A stretch of DNA of 64,000 bases from Leptospira bouyouniensis. Its GTDB lineage: Bacteria > Spirochaetota > Leptospiria > Leptospirales > Leptospiraceae. The DNA lies in the NCBI RefSeq assembly GCF_004769525.1, contig NZ_RQFT01000008.1, forward strand, positions 62,001-126,000. Direction: 5' to 3'. A program made the translations under genes and the position numbers. The notes under the pieces are model-generated. The model did no database searches, was not told the DNA's origin, and was given only the letters and a program-made list of their open reading frames with translations. This document shows, piece by piece, positions 17,572-24,925 of the stretch. The first letter of the stretch is position 1, and each line of letters starts with the position of its first letter.

Positions 17572-17997
17572 ATGAGTATCCCTGAACGCCTTAATAAACT
17601 AATGGAAATTGCAAATTGGAATCAAACGAAGGTTGCAGAATTAGGCAATATAACACAGGCATCGGTCAGTAGAATTCTGGGAGGTGCTACTCCAGGATCA
17701 GATTTCCTTACAAACCTTGCAAAAAATGGTAATGTGAATCCTCTATGGCTACTTACGGGTGAAGGGGAAATGTTCAAACATGAATCGACGATTTTGGATG
17801 AAAAGGAATCGGAAGAATTTAGGCAAGTTAACGTTTACCTGCATCAGAACATGGATGTTTTTGAATTTATTCAGAATTTGAAACAGGAGCCTCGCAAAAC
17901 CCACGGGAAGGTAAAGAGTTTACTGGGGAAGCTTCTAGGCCTCTCCACGAAGGATCTGGAGCGTTTGGAGGCGTATCTGGAAGGAATGGGGAAGTAG
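17572..17997 (+). CDS. c/CI-type phage repressor (XRE HTH)
   Basis: 141 residues. N-terminal XRE helix-turn-helix (NQTKVAELGNITQASVSRIL, residues 17-36) followed by the WLLTGEGEMF turn common in CI-like repressors. No LexA-type self-cleavage peptidase domain is present, so induction would not use RecA autocleavage. The C-terminal part is helical and may oligomerise. There is no Shine-Dalgarno (only A-rich sequence after operator 2), so the message may be leaderless or weakly translated. It is divergent to the early operon, like Mu c. Confidence 0.82.
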   Translation: MSIPERLNKLMEIANWNQTKVAELGNITQASVSRILGGATPGSDFLTNLAKNGNVNPLWLLTGEGEMFKHESTILDEKESEEFRQVNVYLHQNMDVFEFIQNLKQEPRKTHGKVKSLLGKLLGLSTKDLERLEAYLEGMGK

Positions 17998-18054
17998 GAT
18001 TGGAAAGAGTTTGACGGGTTAGCTTACATTTTTGTGTCGTGTAATTTTAAAAAA

Positions 18055-18082
18055 TTGACGAATAAATTGGCAGTGCATAAAA
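18055..18082 (+). promoter_or_regulatory. Possible promoter for the accessory cassette
   Basis: TTGACG (18055-18060), 16-base spacer, ATAAAA (18077-18082), lying between the repressor and the gene at 18194. The 196-base gap otherwise holds no open frame I can support. Confidence 0.4.
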
Positions 18083-18193
18083 CTTGGTCGTAAGTGTGAA
18101 TCTTGGCCGATCACTGGCTGAATCCTTTTCGGCACCCTAAGCGAAAATTGAAAGTTAAGACTATGTTCGGGAAGAACAAATCGGAGAAGCCAC

Positions 18194-18400
18194 TTGACTG
18201 TATCTACAAATTGGAACGAGAAGAAATTCAATCGATCCCATATACTTGAAGCGTTAAATACATACGAAGACAAAAATTCTGAGTCAGAAACATCTCATGA
18301 AAAATGGTCTAAGGCAATGCGTGCGTTAGAGGGAAAATTTGATGATTCATTTGCCAGAGCTATTCAGTCGTTAAATGATGGATATCGAGGTAAAAAGTAA
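18194..18400 (+). CDS. Small accessory phage protein, unknown
   Basis: 68 residues from a TTG with GGAG 8 bases upstream. Charged and helical (MRALEGKFDDSFARAIQSLN). Followed after 8 bases by a 173-residue gene, so the two look like one cassette placed beside the repressor, where Mu-like phages often carry exclusion, toxin-antitoxin or defence genes. No family recognised. Confidence 0.55.
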   Translation: MTVSTNWNEKKFNRSHILEALNTYEDKNSESETSHEKWSKAMRALEGKFDDSFARAIQSLNDGYRGKK

Positions 18401-18408
18401 ATTTTCTG

Positions 18409-18930
18409 GTGACTGATTTTCAGAGAAGAAATAGAAAACTTTTTATAGAGCAAGAGCTTGAGAGATTTTACGAGATCGGCAGATTTCGAAGAGATGTAAT
18501 TTCATTAGACAGCCAGCTACTGGAAAGCACTTTAGATCTTCATTTTGCAAGAATTGACTCGTGGCATGCTAGTAGATGGGTTTCTCAAGAGGAAAAAAAA
18601 AGAGCAGACCGTCACAAAGTTGGTGCAAACACCGCACTGGCTATTATGGAAAAAAAGCCCTTAATAATATTAGAAGGTGTAGAGACAAATCCTTTTGAAA
18701 CTGTTGCCAACGGATTTTTCGCGATACGTATAGCCTTTTCCAGAGTGTTTTCAGAACACGAGGATAAACTGAAAATATTTGATTTTCCTGAGAGAGAAAT
18801 TCTTCAAATGCTCTCGACTTTAAATCAAGGAGAGTGGACACCAAAGACGTTTTCACTAGATTTGTATCGAATGGAAGAGCAATATCTTCTGAAATATAAG
18901 TCATTCCTTTCACCTACTGGAACAATTTAA
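18409..18930 (+). CDS. Accessory phage protein, unknown
   Basis: 173 residues from a GTG. N-terminal charged helices (RRNRKLFIEQELERFYEIGR), then RIDSWHASRWVSQEEKKRAD and a semi-hydrophobic block ETNPFETVANGFFAIRIAF; no signal peptide or convincing membrane helix. Not recognised. It overlaps the convergent small gene at 18910-19071 by 21 bases. Confidence 0.6.
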   Translation: MTDFQRRNRKLFIEQELERFYEIGRFRRDVISLDSQLLESTLDLHFARIDSWHASRWVSQEEKKRADRHKVGANTALAIMEKKPLIILEGVETNPFETVANGFFAIRIAFSRVFSEHEDKLKIFDFPEREILQMLSTLNQGEWTPKTFSLDLYRMEEQYLLKYKSFLSPTGTI

Positions 18931-19071
18931 AATCTCCTGCGAATACCGATGGATTAAGATTTCCATCGGTTCCTTACCTTCTCGATAATCTTTCAAAAAC
19001 CATCTTAGCTTCTCTTTCACTTTATATTCAAAGATCAAATTTTCAAGATCTTCGTAATCCACAACATCCAT
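18910..19071 (-). CDS. Tiny convergent gene, 53 residues
   Basis: ATG 19069-19071 with CGGAG 7 bases upstream, running leftward to TGA 18910-18912. Reads MDVVDYEDLENLIFEYKVKE, then LRWFLKDYREGKEPMEILI. Acidic N-terminus, helical, with only two hydrophobic stretches too short for a membrane. Function unknown. The good ribosome site and protein-like sequence support it, but it has no operon partner. Confidence 0.55.
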   Translation of the reverse strand: MDVVDYEDLENLIFEYKVKEKLRWFLKDYREGKEPMEILIHRYSQEILNCSSR

Positions 19072-19165
19072 GTATTTCTCCGATTTTTATATATACCGTC
19101 ATCTGTATAGTATATTAAGAATGGGACAAATTTGGCGATTAAAAAGTAGCTTATTCTAAAATTCT

Positions 19166-19193
19166 TCTGCCTGAATTCCGGACTCCAGGCAGA
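19166..19193 (+). terminator. Probable intrinsic terminator
   Basis: Perfect 8-bp stem TCTGCCTG / CAGGCAGA around a 12-base loop, followed by a T-rich run (GATTTTATTTCATTTT). Placed downstream of the rightward accessory cassette. The surrounding 19072-19409 stretch holds no gene I can support; it also contains the inverted repeat at 19304-19376. Confidence 0.55.
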
Positions 19194-19303
19194 GATTTTA
19201 TTTCATTTTAAACTTTTTTTTGGATTGGGATGCAATAAATCTAAATTGGATCCGAAACAAAAATCGCAAACGAGCTGAGAAAAGAATCTTCTTATTCATT
19301 TGA

Positions 19304-19376
19304 AACTCCATTGCCTTTGGTTGGTTTTTTCTCTTTCGAGAAAGCAAAGGCTCTATATTATATTAGTAATGGAGTT
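19304..19376. repeat. Nested inverted repeat in a gene-free stretch
   Basis: Outer arms AACTCCATT (19304-19312) and AATGGAGTT (19368-19376), inner arms GCCTTTG (19313-19319) and CAAAGGC (19345-19351), all perfect. It lies downstream of the MORN-like gene (which ends at 19410 on the minus strand) and could be a bidirectional terminator or a folded RNA element. Confidence 0.5.
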
Positions 19377-19409
19377 CGAAAAAATTTTGAGTTTTTGAGA
19401 CTTTGAGAG

Positions 19410-20180
19410 TTATTTCAAACTTTCAACTTGAATCAGAGGATAAGAATCGCTTCCTTCTACCGCTACTCCGAGTGCTACACCTGAAATCGATAAAATGGGC
19501 TTTTGATTCTGGGCTATTTTGTCAAATTTTGATTCAAGAGACTTTGGAATGATAAGAAAAAATCTAGTTCCAAGAAACTCCTTTTTGTCGAACAGAACTT
19601 CTGCCACAAAAAAGTTTTCAAAATCAATTTCTTCATCCCATTCAGCTATTTTCTGAATAAGTTCGTTTTCTTCACGCAATTGTTTTAGCCAGAATGTTCC
19701 GCTGGTTTTTGCCTCTCTCCATTTTTCTGGCTTCTTGAGTGATCTTGCGATAAAATCTGGAGTAACGGTATAATCTTTTTTTCCATCTTTCCAATTACCC
19801 GAATATTCGAATCCGTTTTCACATTTCACTGAACCATTCCCATGAAATTTATCATTTTTGAATGTTCCAATGAAAGTACAGAAGGATTCGCCTCGATCTG
19901 GAATGTAAATGTATTTTCCTTTTCCGTGCTTCTCTGCCTCGGCATTGTAAAAACCTTCATAAATTGATCCATCATCGAAAGTTTCTTTAATTTCTTTTGT
20001 TCGATCTAGTTTTCCATTTTTAAAAGTACCTTCAATGTAATGCTCAGTGGTTCCAAATTTTCCTTTACCTGATTTACAATCTCCTTCTAAGCAACTGCCT
20101 TTCGATTCGTCTCCATGTATAGTTCCGTACACTAAAATGAAAACGGAAACCAACAAACTTTTTCTTATAATTTCAATCAT
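19410..20180 (-). CDS. Secreted MORN-repeat-like protein
   Basis: 256 residues from ATG 20178-20180 with AGAGG 6 bases upstream; the longer in-frame reading lacks a ribosome site. Signal peptide-like N-terminus (IIRKSLLVSVFILVYGTIHG), then several MORN-type units (YIEGTFKNGKL, IYEGFYNAEAEKHGKGKY, FIGTFKNDKFHGNGSVKCEN, YSGNWKDGKKD) at about residues 40-150, then an unassigned C-terminal domain. It runs against the late genes, so it is probably expressed in the lysogen (lysogenic conversion candidate, inference). Confidence 0.7.
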   Translation of the reverse strand: MIEIIRKSLLVSVFILVYGTIHGDESKGSCLEGDCKSGKGKFGTTEHYIEGTFKNGKLDRTKEIKETFDDGSIYEGFYNAEAEKHGKGKYIYIPDRGESFCTFIGTFKNDKFHGNGSVKCENGFEYSGNWKDGKKDYTVTPDFIARSLKKPEKWREAKTSGTFWLKQLREENELIQKIAEWDEEIDFENFFVAEVLFDKKEFLGTRFFLIIPKSLESKFDKIAQNQKPILSISGVALGVAVEGSDSYPLIQVESLK

Positions 20181-20240
20181 ACAAACCTCTACCAAAAAGT
20201 TCGTTTTGCTTTCCCACTTGACAAGCGTAAAACTATAAAA

Positions 20241-20609
20241 ATGTATGTCCCCATGGAAAAATCTGGACATACATTTGAAGGTTCTTTGTTTGCAAAGGAA
20301 CCACTTCGATTGGTAAAAAAAGAAAAGGATCCTCAAAGCTCTAATGATGCGATTCCTATTGATCCCGAAGAAACTATGACCTGTGCACAAGTTGCGGAAC
20401 TTTTAAAGTGCGCTGATCGGACCGTGACTACTTACCGGCGTGAAGGAAAGTTAGGTAAATATTGGATGCTAACGAAAACTAATATTTTGTACTCTCGAAA
20501 AGGGGTGAATGAATTTTTTCAGAAGTGTTTTTACGAAAATTATGATGCCGAGCTTGATGCTAAGGAATCATCTAAGAAGGTTTCGAAACTCAAACGTAAA
20601 TCCGCTTGA
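20241..20609 (+). CDS. HTH_17/excisionase-like DNA-binding protein, candidate late regulator
   Basis: 122 residues (ATG 20241; ATG 20253 is an alternative). The MTCAQVAELLKCADRTVTTY segment with KGVNEFF downstream is the MerR-like winged helix of the HTH_17/excisionase group; the C-terminus is Lys-rich. It sits just upstream of the late operon, where Mu encodes C, its late activator, so a similar job is plausible by position only. No clear Shine-Dalgarno before the ATG. Confidence 0.65.
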   Translation: MYVPMEKSGHTFEGSLFAKEPLRLVKKEKDPQSSNDAIPIDPEETMTCAQVAELLKCADRTVTTYRREGKLGKYWMLTKTNILYSRKGVNEFFQKCFYENYDAELDAKESSKKVSKLKRKSA

Positions 20610-20641
20610 GACGGTCTAGGATTAAACTTTAACATTTGATA

Positions 20642-20665
20642 AGCTAGTTTCTTATGAGACTAGCT
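20642..20665 (+). promoter_or_regulatory. Hairpin over the start codon of the phage lipoprotein gene
   Basis: AGCTAGT (20642-20648) pairs with ACTAGCT (20659-20665); with two further pairs and one G-U the stem reaches 10 bp around a TTAT loop. The ATG (20654-20656) spans the loop edge, and no Shine-Dalgarno precedes it. Could restrain translation or be a dyad bound by the upstream HTH protein. Confidence 0.55.
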
Positions 20666-21385
20666 AAATTATTTTCATTTTTTCTCCTAGTATTTTTATT
20701 CAGCCTTTGCTCGACTCCCTCAGATAAAAATAAAGAAAACGATCTTCTTATTCTTGGAATCATCCTGTTCCAGAACGATTCAGTTTACGAATTTGCCTCT
20801 TGCCAAACCTCCTACCAACTCAATCAAGTCTATGTCAGTGGCGGATTTGCAGAAAGGTTCATCACAGATTTAAAGCCCTACAAAAATGTTTTCTTGGGCG
20901 ACTCTACAGCCTCCTTTTATTCTGAGTTTCCAAACTTCATAGATCCGAAAACGACTCAGAACAATGCAACTCCAGGTGATACGCTTTGCGATTACAGATC
21001 ACGTTTCAAAAAATCAATTAGATCCATTCCGGAAAACATTGTCATCTCCACAGCCGGAGGTAACGACATCTTAAAAAAAGTTTCAAATGCTCTGATCATA
21101 GAAACGTTTGTAGATTTTCATAACTCACTCAAATCACATTTTCCCCATTCAAAAATTACATATGTAGAAGTTCACCGAACCTTCGTTGACTATGCAAACG
21201 CAGAACGTAAGTCAATCGCATATCAAATGCGAGCTCACTCTCCCGATGCTTGTTGGATCGATCCAGATCCTTGCTTTTCCAATCCTCTTCTCGCATCAGA
21301 AATGTTAGATACAATCCATCCAAACCAAGGACCTGCCTTCTGCATAAAGAACCTGATTTGGAATCAATGTGGGGTTTTACTGTAA
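20654..21385 (+). CDS. SGNH/GDSL-type hydrolase lipoprotein of the phage
   Basis: 243 residues. N-terminal lipoprotein signal ending LLVFLFSLC (Cys19). Catalytic-like motifs in the right order: GDS with Ser84 (VFLGDSTASF), GGND with Asn137 (ISTAGGNDIL) and the Asp/His pair D219..H222 (MLDTIHPNQG). Such enzymes are esterases or deacetylases acting on lipids or cell-wall sugars. At the head of the lysis region it may help envelope breakdown or alter the lysogen surface (inference). Its start codon lies in a hairpin. Confidence 0.75.
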   Translation: MRLAKLFSFFLLVFLFSLCSTPSDKNKENDLLILGIILFQNDSVYEFASCQTSYQLNQVYVSGGFAERFITDLKPYKNVFLGDSTASFYSEFPNFIDPKTTQNNATPGDTLCDYRSRFKKSIRSIPENIVISTAGGNDILKKVSNALIIETFVDFHNSLKSHFPHSKITYVEVHRTFVDYANAERKSIAYQMRAHSPDACWIDPDPCFSNPLLASEMLDTIHPNQGPAFCIKNLIWNQCGVLL

Positions 21386-21609
21386 TGACTGAAATTGTAA
21401 AATCCCTTTCGAAGGATTTCAGTGTGAAGGATTTTCTTTATGTGATGAGTCTTGGAATCTCTTTTGTTTTTCAATACTTAACGATGTATCGAGATCACGA
21501 AGTTAGAATCGTAGTACTCGAAACCCAAATGTTTGCTTTGGGTAAGGTCATGGAAGAAGTCCGCCTGGATGTTAAAACACTTTTGCAAAGGAAGCAAGAA
21601 GGACACTAA
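21385..21609 (+). CDS. Small membrane protein, holin or holin-associated candidate
   Basis: 74 residues from ATG 21385-21387, sharing one base with the upstream TAA (TAATG). One hydrophobic helix (FLYVMSLGISFVFQYLTMY) then a charged coil (VVLETQMFALGKVMEEVRLD). Located between the lipoprotein and the C39-like peptidase in the lysis module. Topology fits an accessory membrane lysis protein. Confidence 0.6.
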   Translation: MTEIVKSLSKDFSVKDFLYVMSLGISFVFQYLTMYRDHEVRIVVLETQMFALGKVMEEVRLDVKTLLQRKQEGH

Positions 21610-21610
21610 A

Positions 21611-22300
21611 ATGATTCCAAAATTGCTTACTGCGAAACATGCTTCCGACTATTTAACCCAAAGGGACAACGCACTCGCAATCCAAGTGATTGATGGCTGG
21701 GTGTGGAATTACGAAACAAAGAAAAAACTCTTTCCTGTTTCTGAGATGGACGAACGAGAACAGGAACTTTTTGACCGAGTTACAGAATGTTTCATTTCAT
21801 CTGGTTCCATGTTTGCAGGTTGCCTAAAAAATGCAGGAATCATTTCCACCGTCATCGATGAACTGACTTATAAAATCAATGTCATCGATCACCTTAAAAC
21901 AAACGAAACTCGTTTTTTTTGGGAAGCTCACAAGCGAGTCTTCAATGAATTCTATCTGAAAGATTCAGAATATGAATTCGTTTATCAGAAAGCAAAAAAT
22001 AATGAACAAAAAATTAAAGAACAAATTGATGCAGGCTTCGTTGTCATTTGTTCCATCTGGATTCGCTCTTGGTATCCATCGGGCCGGGGCCACCTTATCA
22101 TCATCAAGGGATACGTTTTAAACGATGAAGGCAAAGTCATTGCATGGATCTGCGATGATCCCTTTGGAGACTGTTTGACGAAGTATATCAACCACGATGG
22201 ACACAATGTTCGATACGACATGAACAATTGGAAGATGATGATGAATTCTCCAGACGATAAACCGCGATTATTTGGCTACGTGAGGAAAAAAGTAACATGA
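21611..22300 (+). CDS. C39-like cysteine peptidase, candidate endolysin
   Basis: 229 residues. It has the complete papain-fold set seen in C39-like peptidases: YLTQRDN (Gln17), ECFISSGSM (Cys60), GRGHLIIIKGY (His161) and ICDDPFGD (Asp183). About 40 residues separate Gln and Cys, more than usual. No signal peptide, so export would need the holin-like neighbours. It is the only muralytic candidate in the lysis region, so it probably cuts peptidoglycan cross-links (inference). Confidence 0.7.
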   Translation: MIPKLLTAKHASDYLTQRDNALAIQVIDGWVWNYETKKKLFPVSEMDEREQELFDRVTECFISSGSMFAGCLKNAGIISTVIDELTYKINVIDHLKTNETRFFWEAHKRVFNEFYLKDSEYEFVYQKAKNNEQKIKEQIDAGFVVICSIWIRSWYPSGRGHLIIIKGYVLNDEGKVIAWICDDPFGDCLTKYINHDGHNVRYDMNNWKMMMNSPDDKPRLFGYVRKKVT

Positions 22301-22581
22301 GCGAAGAAGAAATTTCAAGATTAAAAGCAGAGATTGAAAAACTCAAACGGCCCATGGTTTCTAAAAATGATTTTTGGAGGCTCCTGTCTGTCGTTATGAT
22401 ATTTGCAGGCCAACATTATCCAAAGTTTGAAACTACATTTGCACTTTTCCAAGGAAGCTTTCTCGGAAAAACAAATGAAATCATTTTGGCAGGTCTTGCT
22501 GGATTCATTTTCATTCCACTTATCAATCGTTGGCTAGACAATAAAAAAGCCAAAAAATTCCAAGATCAAATCCAAGAATGA
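22297..22581 (+). CDS. Holin-like membrane protein
   Basis: 94 residues: a charged N-terminal helix, then two hydrophobic stretches (LLSVVMIFAGQHYPKF and IILAGLAGFIFIPLINRW) and a short basic tail. Size and two-helix topology fit class II holins. ATGA overlap with the peptidase gene upstream and with the spanin-like gene downstream. Confidence 0.65.
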   Translation: MSEEEISRLKAEIEKLKRPMVSKNDFWRLLSVVMIFAGQHYPKFETTFALFQGSFLGKTNEIILAGLAGFIFIPLINRWLDNKKAKKFQDQIQE

Positions 22582-22928
22582 AGATCGTATATTCTATTTT
22601 GATTTTGTTATTTGTTTCGATTAGATGTAGCAGTCTTCCGATCTCGGAGCCTGCTACTAAAGCCTATGCAGATTCCTTAAAAGAAAAAGCAAAATCGATT
22701 CGAGAAAAACCTAATGCTTCGAAAGAAGAAATTGAAACTGCGAATGAATTGGAAAGAGCCGCTGACTTGATCCAAGTCACAGGAAAACAATCAGGCGAGA
22801 GCCAAGAAGTTATTCAGGACTTGAGTTATAAAGCAGGACAGATTGATTTTTTTCATTGGTTAGTTGGCATTATTATTTTCGGAGCTCTTTTGTATTTTGT
22901 TGGTCCCTTGCTTTTGAAGAGGTATTGA
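22578..22928 (+). CDS. Unimolecular-spanin-like lipoprotein with C-terminal membrane helix
   Basis: 116 residues. N-terminal export signal ending FVSIRC (Cys17), a periplasmic helical region (about 25-90), then a C-terminal membrane helix (FHWLVGIIIFGALLYFVGPL). An outer-membrane lipid anchor plus an inner-membrane helix is the layout of u-spanins, which fuse the two membranes in the last lysis step. Arg before the Cys is unusual for a lipobox, so lipidation is uncertain. Confidence 0.6.
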   Translation: MKIVYSILILLFVSIRCSSLPISEPATKAYADSLKEKAKSIREKPNASKEEIETANELERAADLIQVTGKQSGESQEVIQDLSYKAGQIDFFHWLVGIIIFGALLYFVGPLLLKRY

Positions 22929-23491
22929 TGACACCAGAAATCATTCGAGAGAGAGCGTTCTTTCTTTATCTTATTGGAGGCGAATCTTTCAATTCGATTG
23001 CTATAACATTGCGATCTGAATTTGGAACACGCACAACAGCTAAGTCAGTTCAAACTTGGGCTACAAAAAAAGACTCCATTGGAATGACTTGGGAAGATCG
23101 AAGGAAGGTTGTAACTCAGAAAGCAGAGAGTCATATCGAGGTGGTTGCTGAAAATCGTTTGGTTGAGATAAGGTCACGAACCAAAAAAATCATCGATACA
23201 ATTTATGAATCGATGATTTCGGCGAATGCTCCGGGTATCAAGACTCTCGAAGGTGCCGCCTATGCTTTTAAGACATTGGCAGAATTCGAAACCAAACTTT
23301 CGGATATGGAAGATTCGAAAGTTTCTCCGATGATGTTGATCCAATCTTTTTTCAACGCCCTTATGAAATGCAAACCTGTGTCAGTTGTCATCGAAAAACA
23401 TTGGGATGAAATAAACAAAATCATTCGAGATGATTTTATCAACGTTTCCTCCGCTAACACTCCAACGATAAAAAATGTTACCGATAGATAA
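22928..23491 (+). CDS. Terminase small subunit (Mu gp27/DUF1804-like)
   Basis: 187 residues from ATG 22928, sharing one base with the upstream TGA. N-terminal HTH-like region (YLIGGESFNSIAITLRSEFG, then TTAKSVQTWATKKDSIGMTW) for DNA recognition, then helices for oligomerisation. Directly precedes the large subunit, overlapping it by 17 bases. It selects phage DNA for packaging. Confidence 0.75.
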   Translation: MTPEIIRERAFFLYLIGGESFNSIAITLRSEFGTRTTAKSVQTWATKKDSIGMTWEDRRKVVTQKAESHIEVVAENRLVEIRSRTKKIIDTIYESMISANAPGIKTLEGAAYAFKTLAEFETKLSDMEDSKVSPMMLIQSFFNALMKCKPVSVVIEKHWDEINKIIRDDFINVSSANTPTIKNVTDR

Positions 23492-24194
23492 AAATATCTA
23501 CCAACAGCTTTCGGAAGAAGGAACAAAACGATTCTCTAAAATCAAAAAAGAGGATCGGATTCATTATGGAAAAGAGTTTGGGCAAAAATCTTTACTCGCA
23601 TTTGCCAGATATATAGATCCTAATTTCCAATCGCCTAAGCATATTAAAACGATCATCGACTTGTTAGAAGATATGGAAAAAGGAAAGATCCTTCGAGCGA
23701 TCTTAAATTTGCCACCGAGACATGGTAAGTCACAAATTTGCACTCGTATTTTTCCAACTTGGTATTTAGGAAAACATCCTGAAACGGAAGTCATCATCGC
23801 ATCTTATTCCAATAAAAAAGCAGAACGATTTACGGGTTGGATTCGTGACCGAATTGAGGCTCCTGCATTTTCCGCAGTCTTCCCTGATGTAGCTGTTCGA
23901 GATGATGTCAGGGCCAGGAGTGATTGGCAAACTACTGCCGGTGGTGTTGTGATTGGTGCCGGTCTCTCTGGTGGACTAACAGGAGAAGGTGCAGGCCTTC
24001 TTATCATTGATGATCCATACAAAAACATGGAAGAAGCAACATCGGAAACGATGAACGAAAAAATCTGGGAGAATTATCTCAGTGTTGCGGAAGCTCGTTT
24101 GGCTCCTGATGCAAGAGTTTTAATCGTTCACACTCGTTGGACACGAAACGATCTAACAGGCCGACTCCTCGGAGAGGATAAGGACGAAGAATGA
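23475..24194 (+). CDS. Terminase large subunit, ATPase half
   Basis: 239 residues. Contains the packaging motor: LNLPPRHGKSQ (Walker A-like, about 78-88), the adenine-motif-like VIIASYSNKKAERFTG, and GLLIIDDPYKN (Walker B, Asp179/Asp180). Ends LLGEDKDEE where normal TerL proteins continue into the nuclease domain. The next gene begins in the -1 frame with a 4-base overlap (ATGA), so the terminase is made as two polypeptides, or joined by frameshifting. Confidence 0.85.
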   Translation: MLPIDKNIYQQLSEEGTKRFSKIKKEDRIHYGKEFGQKSLLAFARYIDPNFQSPKHIKTIIDLLEDMEKGKILRAILNLPPRHGKSQICTRIFPTWYLGKHPETEVIIASYSNKKAERFTGWIRDRIEAPAFSAVFPDVAVRDDVRARSDWQTTAGGVVIGAGLSGGLTGEGAGLLIIDDPYKNMEEATSETMNEKIWENYLSVAEARLAPDARVLIVHTRWTRNDLTGRLLGEDKDEE

Positions 24195-24925
24195 AACTCG
24201 AAACGTTTGGTGATTGGAAAGTTTTACGATTGCCTGCCATAGATGAGCAAGGGAATGCTCTTTGGCCAGAAAGATATCCAATTGAAAGACTGCAAAAAAT
24301 TCGAGCGCTGTACAACGAGAAACGGTTTAGCGGAATTTACCAACAAATCCCGATGGACACCGTTGGAACTTGGTTTGTTGATCCATTTTTCTCCGAGCCA
24401 CCTGATGATCTTAAAATGATTGGTTGGTGGGACCCGGCATTCAAAAAGGAATCCAAGAAGAAGGACTTCAATGGCTTTGGTGCAGGCAATGTTCACGAAG
24501 ATCTTTTCTTTTTAAAGAAAGGAGAGATATGGAGATCGGATCTTCGCTCTACTTATGATCGAGTGGAAAAACTCTACCATCAATCTGGGATTGAACTTCT
24601 TCATGTGGAAATCAACCAAGGCCAAGATGCACTGATCATTGAATTGGAGAATCGTGGACTCCGAGTGAAGCCGCATTACTCTTCTGATTCAAAAGAATTT
24701 CGAATAGAAAACTATGTGAAGTTGAATTGGCCGAAAATCAGATTCAGTCATTCCGTAAGTTCGGAATTTATCAAACAGATTCTAAGATATACTGAACTCG
24801 TAAAACATGATGATGCGCCGGATACATTGGCATGTCTCATAAAGATTCTCGGCTTTGGAATCAAAGCAAAATCCATGAAAAACAGAATGAACTTTTTCGA
24901 CTTACTTCTCGGAGGTGATTGGTGA
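24191..24925 (+). CDS. Terminase large subunit, nuclease half
   Basis: 244 residues. Continues the terminase: DWKVLRLPAIDEQGNALWPE is the usual linker, followed by the RNase H-like nuclease with acidic residues in MIGWWDPAF (Asp81) and KHDDAPDTLA (Asp207/Asp208/Asp211). It cuts the concatemer or integrated phage DNA at headful. No slippery heptamer is visible at the junction, so translational coupling at ATGA is the simplest reading. Confidence 0.82.
   Translation: MKLETFGDWKVLRLPAIDEQGNALWPERYPIERLQKIRALYNEKRFSGIYQQIPMDTVGTWFVDPFFSEPPDDLKMIGWWDPAFKKESKKKDFNGFGAGNVHEDLFFLKKGEIWRSDLRSTYDRVEKLYHQSGIELLHVEINQGQDALIIELENRGLRVKPHYSSDSKEFRIENYVKLNWPKIRFSHSVSSEFIKQILRYTELVKHDDAPDTLACLIKILGFGIKAKSMKNRMNFFDLLLGGDW

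Noticed and set aside
20181..20390. N-terminal extension of the MORN-like gene
   Set aside because: It would overlap the divergent HTH gene; the ATG at 20180 has a ribosome site followed by a signal peptide.
23475..24925. Terminase split as a programmed -1 frameshift
   Set aside because: The junction GACGAAGAATGAAA lacks an X-XXY-YYZ heptamer, so coupled reinitiation is preferred.
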